In this document: positions 42,493-51,943 of the stretch, piece by piece
Position numbering within the stretch: position 1 is the first letter of the stretch
Layout: each line of letters starts with the position of its first letter
Assembly (NCBI GenBank): GCA_903875425.1
Contig: CAIQWC010000037.1
Span: 1-64,000 of the forward strand
Length of the DNA stretch: 64,000 nt
Source of the DNA: an uncultured Actinomycetes bacterium
Lineage (GTDB): Bacteria > Actinomycetota > Acidimicrobiia > Acidimicrobiales > RAAP-2
Direction of reading: 5' to 3'
Notes under the pieces: generated by a model
Told to the model about the DNA's origin: nothing
The model's database searches: none
The model's input: only the letters and a program-made list of their open reading frames with translations
Translations under genes and position numbers: made by a program

Positions 42493-43403
42493 TGGCATCT
42501 TTGGCGACGAAGGTTGCGAGCTTGGCACTGCCATCGTGCGTGATGACCGCGTCGGGAACCTCGGGCCACGGTGACGAACTCAGTGCCTATGGCGACTTGT
42601 CGGAGCTCGGTGCCGTTGTCGTCAAATCACTGAGCCCGTTTGCCCATCCTGGCAATCGTGCTCCGCGAGTGGCCACCTTGCCCGTCGGGATGCTCAATTC
42701 CGTCGGGCTTCAAGGCGAGGGACTTGATCATTGGATCGCCGAAGAGTTACCTCGCTTACGCAAGCGAGGAGCTCGCGTCGTGGTGAGCGTTTGGGGCAGA
42801 TCCATCGAGGACTACGAGGCGTGCGGCGAAGCCCTTGCGGGTGTTGATGTCGATGCGATTGAGGTAAACGTCAGTTGTCCAAACGTTGAAGACCGGTCGC
42901 GCATGTTTGCGCACTCGGCTCAGGCAACCCACGACGCGGTCTCAGCCGTAGGCCGAGCGGGAGCGATACCGAGATGGGCGAAGCTGAGCCCGAACACCTT
43001 TGAGCTTCCAGAGATTGCAGCGGCGGCGGCTCAGGCGGGCGCGGAAGCGATCACGGCGATCAATACCGTGCTCGGTATGAGTATTGACATAGAACAGCGA
43101 AGACTACGGCTGGGGGCAGGGGGAGGCGGTCTCTCAGGTCCGGCCATCCATAACGTTGCGGTCCGTGCGGTCTTTGAGTGTGCCAAAGCGAACCCTGGTC
43201 TCGCCATTGTTGGTGTCGGAGGCATTCACCGCGGTATCGATGCTATCGAGTTACTCATGGCCGGAGCCTCTGCGGTGCAAGTTGGCACGGCAAGCTTTGT
43301 CGATCCTCGAGCGCCGTGGCGTATTGCGAGAGAGATCACAACATGGATGGAGTCACATGCCGTGGGCTCGATCAGTGAACTCATTGGAACGGCCCATGGC
43401 TGA
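42489..43403 (+). CDS. pyrD: Dihydroorotate dehydrogenase, class 1 (PyrD-B type)
   Basis: This 304-residue FMN enzyme oxidises dihydroorotate. It has [13 protein letters not shown] near the start, [13 protein letters not shown], the NVSCPN motif with the catalytic Cys (about residue 131), [11 protein letters not shown] and [22 protein letters not shown] in two pieces. The pattern is class 1B, cytoplasmic, without a membrane helix. Class 1B enzymes usually pair with PyrK (an FAD/2Fe-2S subunit), but no pyrK is in this operon. Overlaps carB by four bases and pyrF by eight. Confidence 0.93.
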   Translation: MMASLATKVASLALPSCVMTASGTSGHGDELSAYGDLSELGAVVVKSLSPFAHPGNRAPRVATLPVGMLNSVGLQGEGLDHWIAEELPRLRKRGARVVVSVWGRSIEDYEACGEALAGVDVDAIEVNVSCPNVEDRSRMFAHSAQATHDAVSAVGRAGAIPRWAKLSPNTFELPEIAAAAAQAGAEAITAINTVLGMSIDIEQRRLRLGAGGGGLSGPAIHNVAVRAVFECAKANPGLAIVGVGGIHRGIDAIELLMAGASAVQVGTASFVDPRAPWRIAREITTWMESHAVGSISELIGTAHG

Positions 43404-44247
43404 GCTCGGCTTCGGCACCCGACTGCAGCGGGCTATTGCTGACACGTCACCGCTGTGCGTCGGCCTTGATCCCTCAGCGGCCCTCCTCGAACAATGGGGT
43501 CTTCCCGATACACCCGGAAGCCTGGTGATCATGGGAGAGTCCGTCATCGAGGCGGCTCTTGGACAGGTTGCGGCGATCAAACCCCAAGTCGCCTACTTCG
43601 AACGCCACGGCTCGCAAGGTTTGGCAGCCCTAGAGCATGTCTTGGCCCGGTGCCGAGAAGCGGGCCTCTTGAGCATTGCTGATGCCAAACGAGGAGATAT
43701 TGACGCCACGATGACGGCCTATGGACAAGCCTGGGTGGGACAAGGATCGGCCTTGCGCGCAGACGCCGTTACGGTAGTGCCCTATCTGGGCCTTGGCGCC
43801 ATGGAATCGCTGTTTATTCGTGCCGAGGAGCAGGGTGCAGGGATTTTTTGTGTCGTGGCCAGTTCCAATGTCGAGGGTAGGGCTATTCAAACTGCGATGA
43901 CGGGTAACGGTTCAGTTGAAGCAACCCTGCTCGCCGATCTCGGAGCTCGCAACCAGCGCTACGTCGAGCGAAGCGGTGAATCCCTCGGTCCCTACGGGGC
44001 GGTGATTGGCGCTACCCGCGAAGCGGGGACCCTTGCGCTGTCCACCTTCGGTGGCTGCTTTTTGGTACCGGGGTTTGGAGCACAAGGGGCTAGCGCCAGC
44101 GACGTCGGTAGCCTGTTTGCTGGTACCGCGACAGGTTCAGTATTGGTCAATAGCGCAAGACAGATACTCAACCGAGGCCCTGCGGTGGCGGAGCTAGCGG
44201 CCGAGATTTTCCGGCAAGCACAGGTACTGCGAGACGCCCTGAACTAG
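43396..44247 (+). CDS. pyrF: Orotidine 5'-phosphate decarboxylase, type 2
   Basis: The 283-residue enzyme converts OMP to UMP, the product that PyrR senses. It has LCVGLDPS at the N terminus, IKPQVAYFERHG, the catalytic ADAKRGDIDATM, and VPGFGAQGAS near the C terminus. The long type 2 form is usual in actinobacteria. The start ATG 43396 overlaps the end of pyrD by eight bases; a longer frame to 43156 is within pyrD. It is the last gene of the pyr operon. Confidence 0.96.
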   Translation: MAELGFGTRLQRAIADTSPLCVGLDPSAALLEQWGLPDTPGSLVIMGESVIEAALGQVAAIKPQVAYFERHGSQGLAALEHVLARCREAGLLSIADAKRGDIDATMTAYGQAWVGQGSALRADAVTVVPYLGLGAMESLFIRAEEQGAGIFCVVASSNVEGRAIQTAMTGNGSVEATLLADLGARNQRYVERSGESLGPYGAVIGATREAGTLALSTFGGCFLVPGFGAQGASASDVGSLFAGTATGSVLVNSARQILNRGPAVAELAAEIFRQAQVLRDALN

Positions 44248-44260
44248 GCCAAGGCCTGCA

Positions 44261-44290
44261 TTGGGGTAATTCTTCCTACGCTGCTATGGT
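44261..44290 (+). promoter_or_regulatory. Leaderless-type promoter of mihF (-35 TTGGGG, -10 TATGGT)
   Basis: TTGGGG at 44261-44266 and TATGGT at 44285-44290 are 18 bases apart; the -10 ends eight bases before ATG 44299. No Shine-Dalgarno sequence is present. Confidence 0.5.
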
Positions 44291-44298
44291 CTTTCGAC

Positions 44299-44616
44299 AT
44301 GGCAGCCCGTCACGAGTTGACGCCGCAAGAGCGTTCAGCAGCAGTCGCGAAGGCGGTGGCATCTCGACGTATCCGTGCCGAGGTTAAGCGCAAGATAAAA
44401 ACTCGACAGATGACCCTGCCCGAAGTATTCGTGATGGCTGAAACAGAAGCGGCGGTGGCCTCAATGCGAGTGATCACCTTGCTCGAATCACTTCCTGCCT
44501 TAGGCAAGATCAAGGCGAAGCGTCTCCTCGATCAGATCGGTATCGCTGAATCGCGACGGGTGAAGGGTCTTGGGCCTAAGCAACGCGCAGAGCTACTCCG
44601 TGTCAGTATCCGCTGA
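44299..44616 (+). CDS. mihF: Actinobacterial integration host factor (mIHF)
   Basis: This 105-residue basic protein belongs to the mIHF family, unrelated to the IHF of proteobacteria. It shows the N-terminal helix with RSAAVAKAVASRRIRAEVK, the EVFVMAETE segment, and the helix-two-turn-helix DNA-binding part LPALGKIKAKRLLDQIGI followed by RRVKGLGPKQRAELL. It bends DNA and is a nucleoid protein. Its place between pyrF and gmk is the standard actinobacterial order. It overlaps gmk by 17 bases. Confidence 0.94.
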   Translation: MAARHELTPQERSAAVAKAVASRRIRAEVKRKIKTRQMTLPEVFVMAETEAAVASMRVITLLESLPALGKIKAKRLLDQIGIAESRRVKGLGPKQRAELLRVSIR

Positions 44617-45187
44617 TCCTTTGATCTTGGTCTTACTTGGCCCGGGAGGTACGGGAAAGGGGACGGTGGCCCAGCGACTCATTGAGGTCGACAACGCGCT
44701 GTGGTTATCGAGGAGTTGGACGACGAGGGCACCTCGAGAGGGCGAACCCGCTGACGCTTATGTCTTCGTGAATCATGAAGATTTTCAAGCCCATATCGAG
44801 CGTGATGGCTTCTTGGAGTGGGCTGAATTCTTGGGAAATTTATACGGAACCCCGGTTCCTGAAGCCCCCTCAGGGCACGATGTTTTGCTTGAAATAGAGC
44901 TAGAGGGGGCCTTGCAGGTCCTCGCGAAGCGACCTGACGCCGTGGTCGTTTTATTGACCCCACCCTCCGAAGCGGCCCAAGTAGCAAGGCTAAGAGGTCG
45001 GGGGGATAGTGAAGAGCACCTGGCTATGAGGGTGGCTAAAGGCCGAGAAGAACTAGACCGGGGCCGAGCGATTGCCCACCATGAAGTGGTCAATCATGAG
45101 GTAGAGCAAGCGGTGGGCGAAGTGCTCGGTATACTGAATGCCCGTCGCCAAGCGCGTTTACGCTTGGCATCGCAACCAGAGGAGTAG
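44600..45187 (+). CDS. gmk: Guanylate kinase
   Basis: The enzyme converts GMP to GDP. The 195-residue product has a P-loop GPGGTGKGT (residues 14-22), slightly different from the usual GPSGVGKGT, then SRSWTTRAPREGEPADAY (GMP-binding) and VLLEIELEGALQVL. The start GTG 44600 is taken because upstream codons read mIHF in another frame and lack family similarity; it overlaps mihF by 17 bases. The next gene is rpoZ after seven bases. Confidence 0.92.
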   Translation: MSVSADPLILVLLGPGGTGKGTVAQRLIEVDNALWLSRSWTTRAPREGEPADAYVFVNHEDFQAHIERDGFLEWAEFLGNLYGTPVPEAPSGHDVLLEIELEGALQVLAKRPDAVVVLLTPPSEAAQVARLRGRGDSEEHLAMRVAKGREELDRGRAIAHHEVVNHEVEQAVGEVLGILNARRQARLRLASQPEE

Positions 45188-45194
45188 TTCACCG

Positions 45195-45578
45195 ATGCCC
45201 ACCAAGCGTATGACCCTCATGGACCCGCCCATCGAGGAACTCTTTGACAAGGTTGACTCCAAATTCACACTCGTAACGCTTGGTGCCAAGCGCGCCCGCG
45301 AGATCAACGCTTACTACCAAGGACTCGGCGACGTCCTTGGCCGCGTGGTGCCGCCCCAGGTGTCGAGCAGTTCGTCGAAGCCACTCACCATTGCCTTCGA
45401 AGAAATTGCTGCATCGAAGGTTGAATACCACCGCCCAGATCCCGACGAGCTTGCCGCTGAAGCAGCTGCTGTTGCCGACGCCGAAGACTTCGGTTTCTTG
45501 AACCCCTTCGACGTCGTCGAAACCACGATCACGGTGGCTGGCGACGCGCCAGTCGTACCAAGTGACGACGCTAGCTGA
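45195..45578 (+). CDS. rpoZ: RNA polymerase omega subunit
   Basis: The 127-residue protein starts at ATG 45195 with GAGGAG about ten bases upstream. The omega core is MDPPIEELFDKVDSKFTLV followed by AKRAREINAYYQGL, the segment that clasps the beta-prime C terminus. A later KPLTIAFEEIAASKVEY matches the actinobacterial form, and an acidic Ala-rich tail follows. It lies between gmk and coaBC as in other actinobacteria. Confidence 0.92.
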   Translation: MPTKRMTLMDPPIEELFDKVDSKFTLVTLGAKRAREINAYYQGLGDVLGRVVPPQVSSSSSKPLTIAFEEIAASKVEYHRPDPDELAAEAAAVADAEDFGFLNPFDVVETTITVAGDAPVVPSDDAS

Positions 45579-45601
45579 TCAAGGCAAAGCGCTCCGAGGC
45601 A

Positions 45602-46801
45602 ATGAACGAGTCCTCGCGGTTCGTCGTCCTTGGTGTTTCAGGTGGTATCGCCGCTTACAAAGCGGTTGACATTTGCCGACGACTCGTCGACGAGGGTTGC
45701 CATGTGGCACCGATCCTTACTTCGGAAGCCACACGCTTTGTCGGCGCGATTACCTTCTCGGCACTAGCTTCTGAGCCGGCGCAAACGGAGCTGTACGACG
45801 TCAAGAGTCGCATCCCCCATACGCGGCTTGGTCAAGAGGCGGACGTCATTGTGATTGCCCCCACGACGGCTAACGTGCTGGCCAAAATTGCCAACGGCAT
45901 CGCTGATGACCTCTTGACCAATACTGTGCTGGCCTCTCGAGCACCTTTGATTCTCGCCCCCGCTATGCACACCGAGATGTGGGAGAACCCAGCGGTGAAA
46001 GCCAATATTGCGACCCTACGAAGTCGCGGCGTGATCATTGTCGATCCCGAGTATGGCCGTCTCGCTGGCGGTGACAGGGGAGCGGGTCGACTCGCCACGA
46101 CCGAGCGCATCGTAGAAGCCGTACTGTCACAGGTGTCGGGAAGGGCGAACGATCTTGAAGGTCGCCGTATCGTGGTGACCGCGGGAGGCACCAAAGAGGC
46201 CATCGATCCGGTGCGCTTCCTTTCGAATCGATCCTCGGGCAAGCAAGGCCATGCCATCGCCAACGCGGCTGCGCGGCGCGGGGCGTTGGTGACCCTGGTG
46301 ACCGCCGCATCAAGCGTGGACGCCGATGAGGGTGTCACGGTGGTGTCGGTAGAGACAGCCGCTGAGATGCTCGATGGGGTTCACCGAGTCGCAGCAGAAG
46401 CCGATGTCGTCATCATGGCAGCGGCGGTAGCTGATTTTCGTCCCGCCAACCCCCAGGGCCACAAAATCAAACGTAGCGAGGGTGTGCCCTCCATTATGTT
46501 GGAGCCCACCGTCGACATTTTGGCTTCGCTCGTGGAGCATCGACGAGATGGCCAGGTAATTGTTGGCTTCGCCGCCGAGACCGATGACGCGCTCGAGCAT
46601 GGTCGCGCCAAGCTGGCCAGCAAGGGCTGTGATTTGCTGGTGGTCAATGACGTGAGCGAACCGGGAGTTGGGTTCAACCACGAAACCAACTCGGTGGTTA
46701 TCCTCGAAGCAGGACAAGACGATGTAAGCACTGGTTTGGCCTCGAAATATAGCGTTGCGAACGTTTTGCTAGATAGAGTTATGCGCCGCTTGGCACAATA
46801 G
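45602..46801 (+). CDS. coaBC: Bifunctional phosphopantothenoylcysteine decarboxylase / synthase
   Basis: The 399-residue flavoprotein carries out two steps of coenzyme A synthesis. The CoaC part (1-180) has VSGGIAAYKAVDICRRL, the FMN-site SPHTRLGQEAD-like region RIPHTRLGQEADVIV, and PAMHTEMWENP. The CoaB part starts near 185 with RIVVTAGGTKEAIDPVRFL and SSGKQGHAIA, and has AAAVADFRP and GFAAETDD. The ATG start lies 24 bases after rpoZ. Confidence 0.96.
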   Translation: MNESSRFVVLGVSGGIAAYKAVDICRRLVDEGCHVAPILTSEATRFVGAITFSALASEPAQTELYDVKSRIPHTRLGQEADVIVIAPTTANVLAKIANGIADDLLTNTVLASRAPLILAPAMHTEMWENPAVKANIATLRSRGVIIVDPEYGRLAGGDRGAGRLATTERIVEAVLSQVSGRANDLEGRRIVVTAGGTKEAIDPVRFLSNRSSGKQGHAIANAAARRGALVTLVTAASSVDADEGVTVVSVETAAEMLDGVHRVAAEADVVIMAAAVADFRPANPQGHKIKRSEGVPSIMLEPTVDILASLVEHRRDGQVIVGFAAETDDALEHGRAKLASKGCDLLVVNDVSEPGVGFNHETNSVVILEAGQDDVSTGLASKYSVANVLLDRVMRRLAQ

Positions 46802-46819
46802 GGAAGGAGATCCCACGAC

Positions 46820-48016
46820 ATGAGTGTTCGCCATACCTTTACTTCTGAATCGGTGACCGAAGGTCATCCCGACAAAATGGCAGATCAGATTTCTGATGGG
46901 GTACTCGACGCCATCTTGGAGCAAGACCCCAACAGCCGAGTGGCCTGCGAGACCTTGCTGACGACGGGTTTCGCAGTCGTCGCTGGTGAACTTCGAACCA
47001 CCGCGCAAATTAATGTGACGGATATTGTTCGCGAGACCGTCAAGGCCATTGGCTACGACGACGATACCAAGGGCTTTAACGGCGATACCTGCGGTGTGTT
47101 GGTAGCGCTCGGTAAGCAGTCTCCGGACATCGCAGCTGGTGTGGACCTCGCGCTAGAGCAGCGTTCGGGCAGCGGTGGGGAAGATCAACTCAACCTTCAA
47201 GGCGCGGGGGACCAAGGCATGATGTTCGGTTTCGCCTGCGACGAGACGCCCGATCTCATGCCGCTTCCTATATGGCTGAGTCACCGACTCGCTCAGCGAC
47301 TCGCCCAGGTTCGTCGTAGCGGTCAACTTGGCTACCTGCGCCCCGACGGGAAAGTGCAAGTTAGTGTCATTTATGAAGATGGCGTACCGAAGGCTATCGA
47401 TACCGTATTAATCAGTTCTCAGCATGCACCAGGCGTTAGCTTGGAAGAGACGCTCAAGCCGGACTTGATCGCCGAAGTCATTATGCCGTTGCTGCCCACC
47501 AACCTCGATACCTCATCGGTTCGTTTCTTGGTAAATCCGACGGGAATTTTCGAAATTGGCGGACCCCAAGGCGATGCTGGTCTCACGGGACGAAAGATTA
47601 TTGTTGACACCTATGGAGGGTTCGCCCGCCACGGAGGCGGTGCTTTCTCCGGCAAGGACCCGTCCAAGGTTGACCGCTCGGCAGCATATGCCGCTCGGTG
47701 GGTCGCCAAGAACGTGGTCGCTTCGGGTGCTGCGGCCACGTGCGAAGTCCAAGTGGCCTACGCCATCGGCGTTGCTCATCCGGTGTCGCTCCTCGTCGAA
47801 ACCTTTGGGACTTCGGTCGTTGATGACGCCAAGATCCTGGCGGCGGTGAAGGAGCATTTCGATCTTCGTCCAGCTGCCATCGAGCGCGATCTTGACTTGC
47901 GTCGTCCTATTTACAAGAAGACGGCCACCTATGGCCACTTCGGTCGAAGCGAGCCTGAATTTACCTGGGAGCAAACGTCGCGGGCTCAGGACCTGCGAAA
48001 CAGCCTGGGTCTCTGA
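46820..48016 (+). CDS. metK: S-Adenosylmethionine synthetase
   Basis: MetK makes S-adenosylmethionine from methionine and ATP. The 398-residue product has [20 protein letters not shown] at the N terminus, the [12 protein letters not shown] motif (about residues 131-142), [18 protein letters not shown] (the phosphate loop) and the C-terminal [18 protein letters not shown]. The start ATG has GGAAGGAGAT upstream. No SAM riboswitch is visible in the 18-base gap, so it is probably co-transcribed with coaBC. Confidence 0.98.
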   Translation: MSVRHTFTSESVTEGHPDKMADQISDGVLDAILEQDPNSRVACETLLTTGFAVVAGELRTTAQINVTDIVRETVKAIGYDDDTKGFNGDTCGVLVALGKQSPDIAAGVDLALEQRSGSGGEDQLNLQGAGDQGMMFGFACDETPDLMPLPIWLSHRLAQRLAQVRRSGQLGYLRPDGKVQVSVIYEDGVPKAIDTVLISSQHAPGVSLEETLKPDLIAEVIMPLLPTNLDTSSVRFLVNPTGIFEIGGPQGDAGLTGRKIIVDTYGGFARHGGGAFSGKDPSKVDRSAAYAARWVAKNVVASGAAATCEVQVAYAIGVAHPVSLLVETFGTSVVDDAKILAAVKEHFDLRPAAIERDLDLRRPIYKKTATYGHFGRSEPEFTWEQTSRAQDLRNSLGL

Positions 48017-48027
48017 TCAAGGCGATC

Positions 48028-49800
48028 GTGGACCAAAAGGGCGACGCTGTTGTCTCGGTAGTGACGTCAGTTGCTCCCTTAGCCAAGGCCTTGAGTTATC
48101 GGGTGCCGGCGGACTTCGTGGGCCCCACCGACGTCGGCGCCCGTGTCAGCATCCCGCTTCACGGCCGAACCGTTACGGGCTGGATAGTTCCTGACCATGG
48201 CGCGCTTGAGCGTGATAGGGCCAGTCTTAAATTCATCACGCGAAGCCAAGGATATGGACCACCACCTTCAGTGGTGGAACTATGTCGTTGGGCATCGTGG
48301 CGATGGGCCGGATCGCTGGCACACTTCCTCGCCGCGGCGTCGCCGAGCACGATTGTTCGCGAGCTACCAACAGCGCCAGCGCAGCCCGCCATCGAGGGGC
48401 CCGATTCGGAATTAGGCACGCTCTTTTCGCTAACGGATCCGGGGATCCCGGTCTTGGTCGAACTGGGCCCCGCTCATGATCCCTTCGATCTCATCCTTGG
48501 CGCCGTAGCGTCCTGCGCCCAGACAGAAGGATCGCTTCTCATCGTGGTGCCTTCTAAGGCTTACGCCAAGCGCCTAACAGGGCGACTGGCGCGTCGTCGC
48601 GTCCGCTGCGTCGACCTAAGCGATGCTTGGGATGCGGCGCGCGCTGGTTGGCCCGTTGTTGTTGGTACAAGAAATGCTGCGTTCGCTCCCGTGCCCATGC
48701 TCGCTGGTGTGATTGTCCTTGACGCTGAAGATCCGGCACTAGTTTCATCTGCCGCCCCAACCTTCTCAGCCGTCGACGTACTCGCTGAGCGCACCGCGCG
48801 CTCAATGGTTCCCATGCTGGCGGTTTCTGCGGTTCCCCATGCTCAGGTACTTGGTGGCGCCCCACCGCTGGTGATTGGCTCGCCCCAAGAGCGTGAAGGT
48901 TGGGCAGCCCCCATCGTGGTGAACCGTAAAGGTGATGACCCACGCTTGGGTTGGATCTCGCAAGAACTCGTTGCGGCCGCTCGAGAGGCGTTAGAAGCCC
49001 AAGATACTGGCGTCGCGGGCTGCTGCGTTATCAACCGAAAAGGTCGCGCAAAACTTTTAGTCTGTAAACGCTGTGATTCGGTGGCACGATGCGGATCTTG
49101 TGATGCAGCGGTGTCCCTGGGCGAGGAACTGCGCTGCCCTCGATGTGCGACGACGAGACCATCAATCTGCTTGGGCTGTGGATCCATGTCCTTTAAACAA
49201 CTTCGCCCTGGTACGCAACGCCTCGCGGAGGAACTCGGAGCCTTACTTGGCGTTGTCTGTGTGGAGGTGACGGCCGACAGCAAGGAAGTTGATGCCAACG
49301 CTCGGTTCTACGTGGGCACCGAAGCGGTGCTCTATCGGATTCGCGAAACTTCCTTGGTAGCGTTTGTCGATATCGACCACCACCTCTTAGCTGCGCGGGC
49401 AGGTGCTGAGATTGATGCACTGCGCCTTCTTGCGAGAGCGAGTCGTCTTGTGGGGGGTCGTGGACCTCGTCGCCGAGGACAGGTACTCATTCAAACCAGG
49501 CTCGAACAGCACCGAGTCCTTGATGCGGTGCGTCATGGGGATCCCTCCTTGGTATTGGTCGCTGATCGTGAACTACGAGAGCAACTTGGCCTACCGCCCT
49601 TTAGGGCCATGGCGGCGATTAGTGGAGCGGGCGAAGCTGAACTCACCGAATCCTTGGAATCTCATGGGGCCACGGTGATTGCTCTTGAGTCACACAGCGT
49701 GGTGGTAGCGGAGAATCACCAAATACTTTGCGATCTTTTCGAAACCGTGGGTCGTCCGAAATCTCGAGTTCGCATAGCCATAGACCCCGAGGGACTTTGA
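48028..49800 (+). CDS. priA: PriA-like primosome protein N', helicase motifs degenerate
   Basis: The 590-residue product keeps the PriA N-terminal DNA-binding domain (VPADFVGPTDVGARVSIPLHG, RTVTGWIV) and the zinc cluster LVCKRCDSVARCGSC then LRCPRCATTRPSICLGCG. The helicase part lacks a Walker A GKT loop (DLILGAVASCAQTEGSLLIV), and the Walker B position reads VLDAEDP. It should not hydrolyse ATP, as is usual for actinobacterial PriA. It would still load the replication restart machinery. The start GTG 48028 lies 11 bases after metK. Confidence 0.88.
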   Translation: MDQKGDAVVSVVTSVAPLAKALSYRVPADFVGPTDVGARVSIPLHGRTVTGWIVPDHGALERDRASLKFITRSQGYGPPPSVVELCRWASWRWAGSLAHFLAAASPSTIVRELPTAPAQPAIEGPDSELGTLFSLTDPGIPVLVELGPAHDPFDLILGAVASCAQTEGSLLIVVPSKAYAKRLTGRLARRRVRCVDLSDAWDAARAGWPVVVGTRNAAFAPVPMLAGVIVLDAEDPALVSSAAPTFSAVDVLAERTARSMVPMLAVSAVPHAQVLGGAPPLVIGSPQEREGWAAPIVVNRKGDDPRLGWISQELVAAAREALEAQDTGVAGCCVINRKGRAKLLVCKRCDSVARCGSCDAAVSLGEELRCPRCATTRPSICLGCGSMSFKQLRPGTQRLAEELGALLGVVCVEVTADSKEVDANARFYVGTEAVLYRIRETSLVAFVDIDHHLLAARAGAEIDALRLLARASRLVGGRGPRRRGQVLIQTRLEQHRVLDAVRHGDPSLVLVADRELREQLGLPPFRAMAAISGAGEAELTESLESHGATVIALESHSVVVAENHQILCDLFETVGRPKSRVRIAIDPEGL

Positions 49801-49810
49801 GTAGCCCCGC

Positions 49811-49816
49811 TACGAT
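49811..49816 (+). promoter_or_regulatory. Leaderless-type -10 box of def-fmt
   Basis: TACGAT ends six bases before GTG 49823. No clear -35. Confidence 0.45.
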
Positions 49817-49822
49817 GGGGGC

Positions 49823-50353
49823 GTGACAGCCTTCCCTGTGCGGCTCTATGGAGACCCCGTCCTTAAAGTTGCGACGCAAGAAGTAACCGAGATTGACGGC
49901 AAGATTGCCAGTCTCGTTGACTCAATGATCGACACGATGTACGAAGCCCATGGTGTTGGTCTCGCCGCGAACCAGATTGGGGTCTCAAAGGCGGTATTTG
50001 TTTACGACATAGGCGATGGCCCTATCACGATCGTGAATCCCAAGATCATCGAATCCGATGGTGAGTGGATGTTTGAAGAGGGCTGCCTATCGGTTCCGGG
50101 TCTCTCATGGGAGATAACCCGCCCAAACGCAATTCATCTCGTCGGCCTTGATCTCGATGGTAATGAAGTATCTATTGAAACTGACGAGTACGAAGGTCGT
50201 GTCTTTCAACACGAGATGGATCACCTCAACGGTGTAGTTTTGTTGGAGCGGCTCAATGACGACCAGCGAAGAGAAGCGAAAAAAATTCTCCGTAAACGTT
50301 CAGAGTTGCTCGCCGAGCGTGACCCCGATGGCCTACGCGGTCTCTTCTCCTAG
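49823..50353 (+). CDS. def: Peptide deformylase
   Basis: The enzyme removes the formyl group from new proteins. The 176-residue product has all three motifs: GVGLAANQIG (residues 45-54), EGCLSVPG with the metal Cys, and HEMDHLNGV with the two metal His and catalytic Glu. GTG start behind a TACGAT box. It precedes fmt by eight bases, so addition and removal of formyl groups are encoded together. Confidence 0.97.
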   Translation: MTAFPVRLYGDPVLKVATQEVTEIDGKIASLVDSMIDTMYEAHGVGLAANQIGVSKAVFVYDIGDGPITIVNPKIIESDGEWMFEEGCLSVPGLSWEITRPNAIHLVGLDLDGNEVSIETDEYEGRVFQHEMDHLNGVVLLERLNDDQRREAKKILRKRSELLAERDPDGLRGLFS

Positions 50354-50361
50354 ATCGTCTT

Positions 50362-51246
50362 GTGGCACGCATAGCTTTTCTTGGCACGCCATTGCTAGCG
50401 GTAAGGCCGCTCCTTGGACTGCTCGACGACGGACATGACATCGTCATTGTCATCAGCCGACCCGATGCCAAGCGAGGTCGGGGTGCGGCGCTAAGTCCCT
50501 CGCCCGTGAAACAAGCCGCCCTTGAGCATGGCTTACGCGTTAGCGATGAGGTGAGCGCCCTAGACGACGTCGACGTAGATCTCGCGGTCGTCGTCGCCTA
50601 CGGCGCAATCTTGCCAGGATCTCTCGTGGACTCCATGGTCATGCTGAATCTGCACTTTTCTGATCTTCCTCGCTGGCGCGGTGCCGCTCCGGTAGAGCGA
50701 GCCGTACTCGCTGGAGATGAGGAGGTCTCCGTGTGCGTGATGCGAATCGTCGAGGAACTCGATGCTGGGCCCGTCTATTGTCGTGCCTGGATTGCTGTTG
50801 GTGACGCAAGTGTTGAAACGCTCTGGGACCAACTCAGTGAATTGGGAACAAGATTGTTACGAGAGATTCTTGCTAGTGGAGTAGAGAGCCTTCCTGTGGC
50901 TCGCGAGCAAGAAGGTGACGCCACCTACGCCAAAAAGTTGACGCCCCGTGACGTCATGCTTGACTTCGACGCAAGCGCTTCCGATCTACTGCGTCGGGTC
51001 CGCGTGGGTCGGGCGTGGACCATGCTCGGTGGCGAGCGCTTCGTCATTCTCCGCGCCGAGCTCGGTGATAGGAACGACCTTGCCCCGGGGGAAATTGACG
51101 GAGCCCATGTGGGAACCTCCGAAGGTTCGCTGCTCTTACTTGAGGTTAAGCCCGCCGGACGTCGAGCTATGAGCGCCGAAGATTGGAAGCGGGGCAGCGG
51201 GGCAGCAGTCAGGGCCTTTGACCGACCAATGCCAGACGGGTCCTAG
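50362..51246 (+). CDS. fmt: Methionyl-tRNA formyltransferase
   Basis: Fmt formylates the initiator tRNA. The 294-residue product has the N-terminal formyltransferase domain with IAFLGTPLLAVRPL, the loop ISRPDAKRGRGAALSPSPVK, the active-site NLHFSDLPRWRGAAPVERAV (Asn, His) and a C-terminal OB-like domain. The start GTG 50362 follows def by eight bases. In many actinobacteria rsmB (16S rRNA methyltransferase) follows fmt; here rpe follows directly. Confidence 0.95.
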   Translation: MARIAFLGTPLLAVRPLLGLLDDGHDIVIVISRPDAKRGRGAALSPSPVKQAALEHGLRVSDEVSALDDVDVDLAVVVAYGAILPGSLVDSMVMLNLHFSDLPRWRGAAPVERAVLAGDEEVSVCVMRIVEELDAGPVYCRAWIAVGDASVETLWDQLSELGTRLLREILASGVESLPVAREQEGDATYAKKLTPRDVMLDFDASASDLLRRVRVGRAWTMLGGERFVILRAELGDRNDLAPGEIDGAHVGTSEGSLLLLEVKPAGRRAMSAEDWKRGSGAAVRAFDRPMPDGS

Positions 51247-51249
51247 GCT
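51244..51249 (+). promoter_or_regulatory. Leaderless-type -10 box of rpe-rib genes
   Basis: TAGGCT ends seven bases before ATG 51257 and contains the fmt stop codon. TTGACC at 51218-51223 could be a -35, but the spacing of 20 is long. Confidence 0.35.
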
Positions 51250-51256
51250 GAGTGCC

Positions 51257-51943
51257 ATGAGTACGACGAGCCAGCACGACGCAGGACCTCTGGGGGCAAT
51301 CAAGATTGCACCATCTATCTTGGCCTGTGATTTCGCTCGCCTGAACGATCACATCGATGAGGTTGGCGAGGAGTCAGACTGGCTTCATGTTGATGTGATG
51401 GACGGGCACTTCGTCCCCAATATCTCCATTGGCCCCCCTGTCGTGGCGTCGCTGCGCAAGCACACCAACGCCTTCCTCGACTGTCACTTAATGATCACTG
51501 ATCCGGCTGACTATCTCGAGGCCTTTGCGAACGCTGGGGCCTCAAGTGTCACCTTGCACGTGGAGATCGGTGATCTGACTGACACCATTGCCTTAGCTCG
51601 GCGCTTAGGGATGCGGGTGGGAGTGGCGGCTAACCCTGATACGGGCTTCGAGATGATTGCGCCTTACCTTCCTCTGGTTGACCTCGTACTCTGTATGACG
51701 GTCTTTCCTGGTTTCGGTGGCCAGTCATTCATGCCCGAAGTTCTACCCAAGATCGCTCAAGTTCGAGCTGCGATTGATGCGCGAAGTTATGCCTGCGAGC
51801 TAGAAGTCGATGGTGGAATCGATCTTGCGACCACTGCTGCGGTGGTAGAAGCGGGCGCGACGGTCCTCGTGGCGGGTAGCGCCATCTTCGGAGCTGTCGA
51901 CCCCAAAGGGGCAGCCGCTGCGTTACGTGCGAAAGCGCTGTAG
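51257..51943 (+). CDS. rpe: Ribulose-phosphate 3-epimerase
   Basis: Rpe interconverts ribulose 5-phosphate and xylulose 5-phosphate; ribulose 5-phosphate is also a riboflavin precursor, used by ribBA downstream. The 228-residue TIM-barrel protein has IAPSILACDFARL, the metal and catalytic WLHVDVMDGHFVPNISIG, CHLMITDP, MTVFPGFGGQ and LEVDGGID. The ATG start is just after fmt. Its TAG overlaps the ribD GTG (TAGTG). Confidence 0.96.
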   Translation: MSTTSQHDAGPLGAIKIAPSILACDFARLNDHIDEVGEESDWLHVDVMDGHFVPNISIGPPVVASLRKHTNAFLDCHLMITDPADYLEAFANAGASSVTLHVEIGDLTDTIALARRLGMRVGVAANPDTGFEMIAPYLPLVDLVLCMTVFPGFGGQSFMPEVLPKIAQVRAAIDARSYACELEVDGGIDLATTAAVVEAGATVLVAGSAIFGAVDPKGAAAALRAKAL

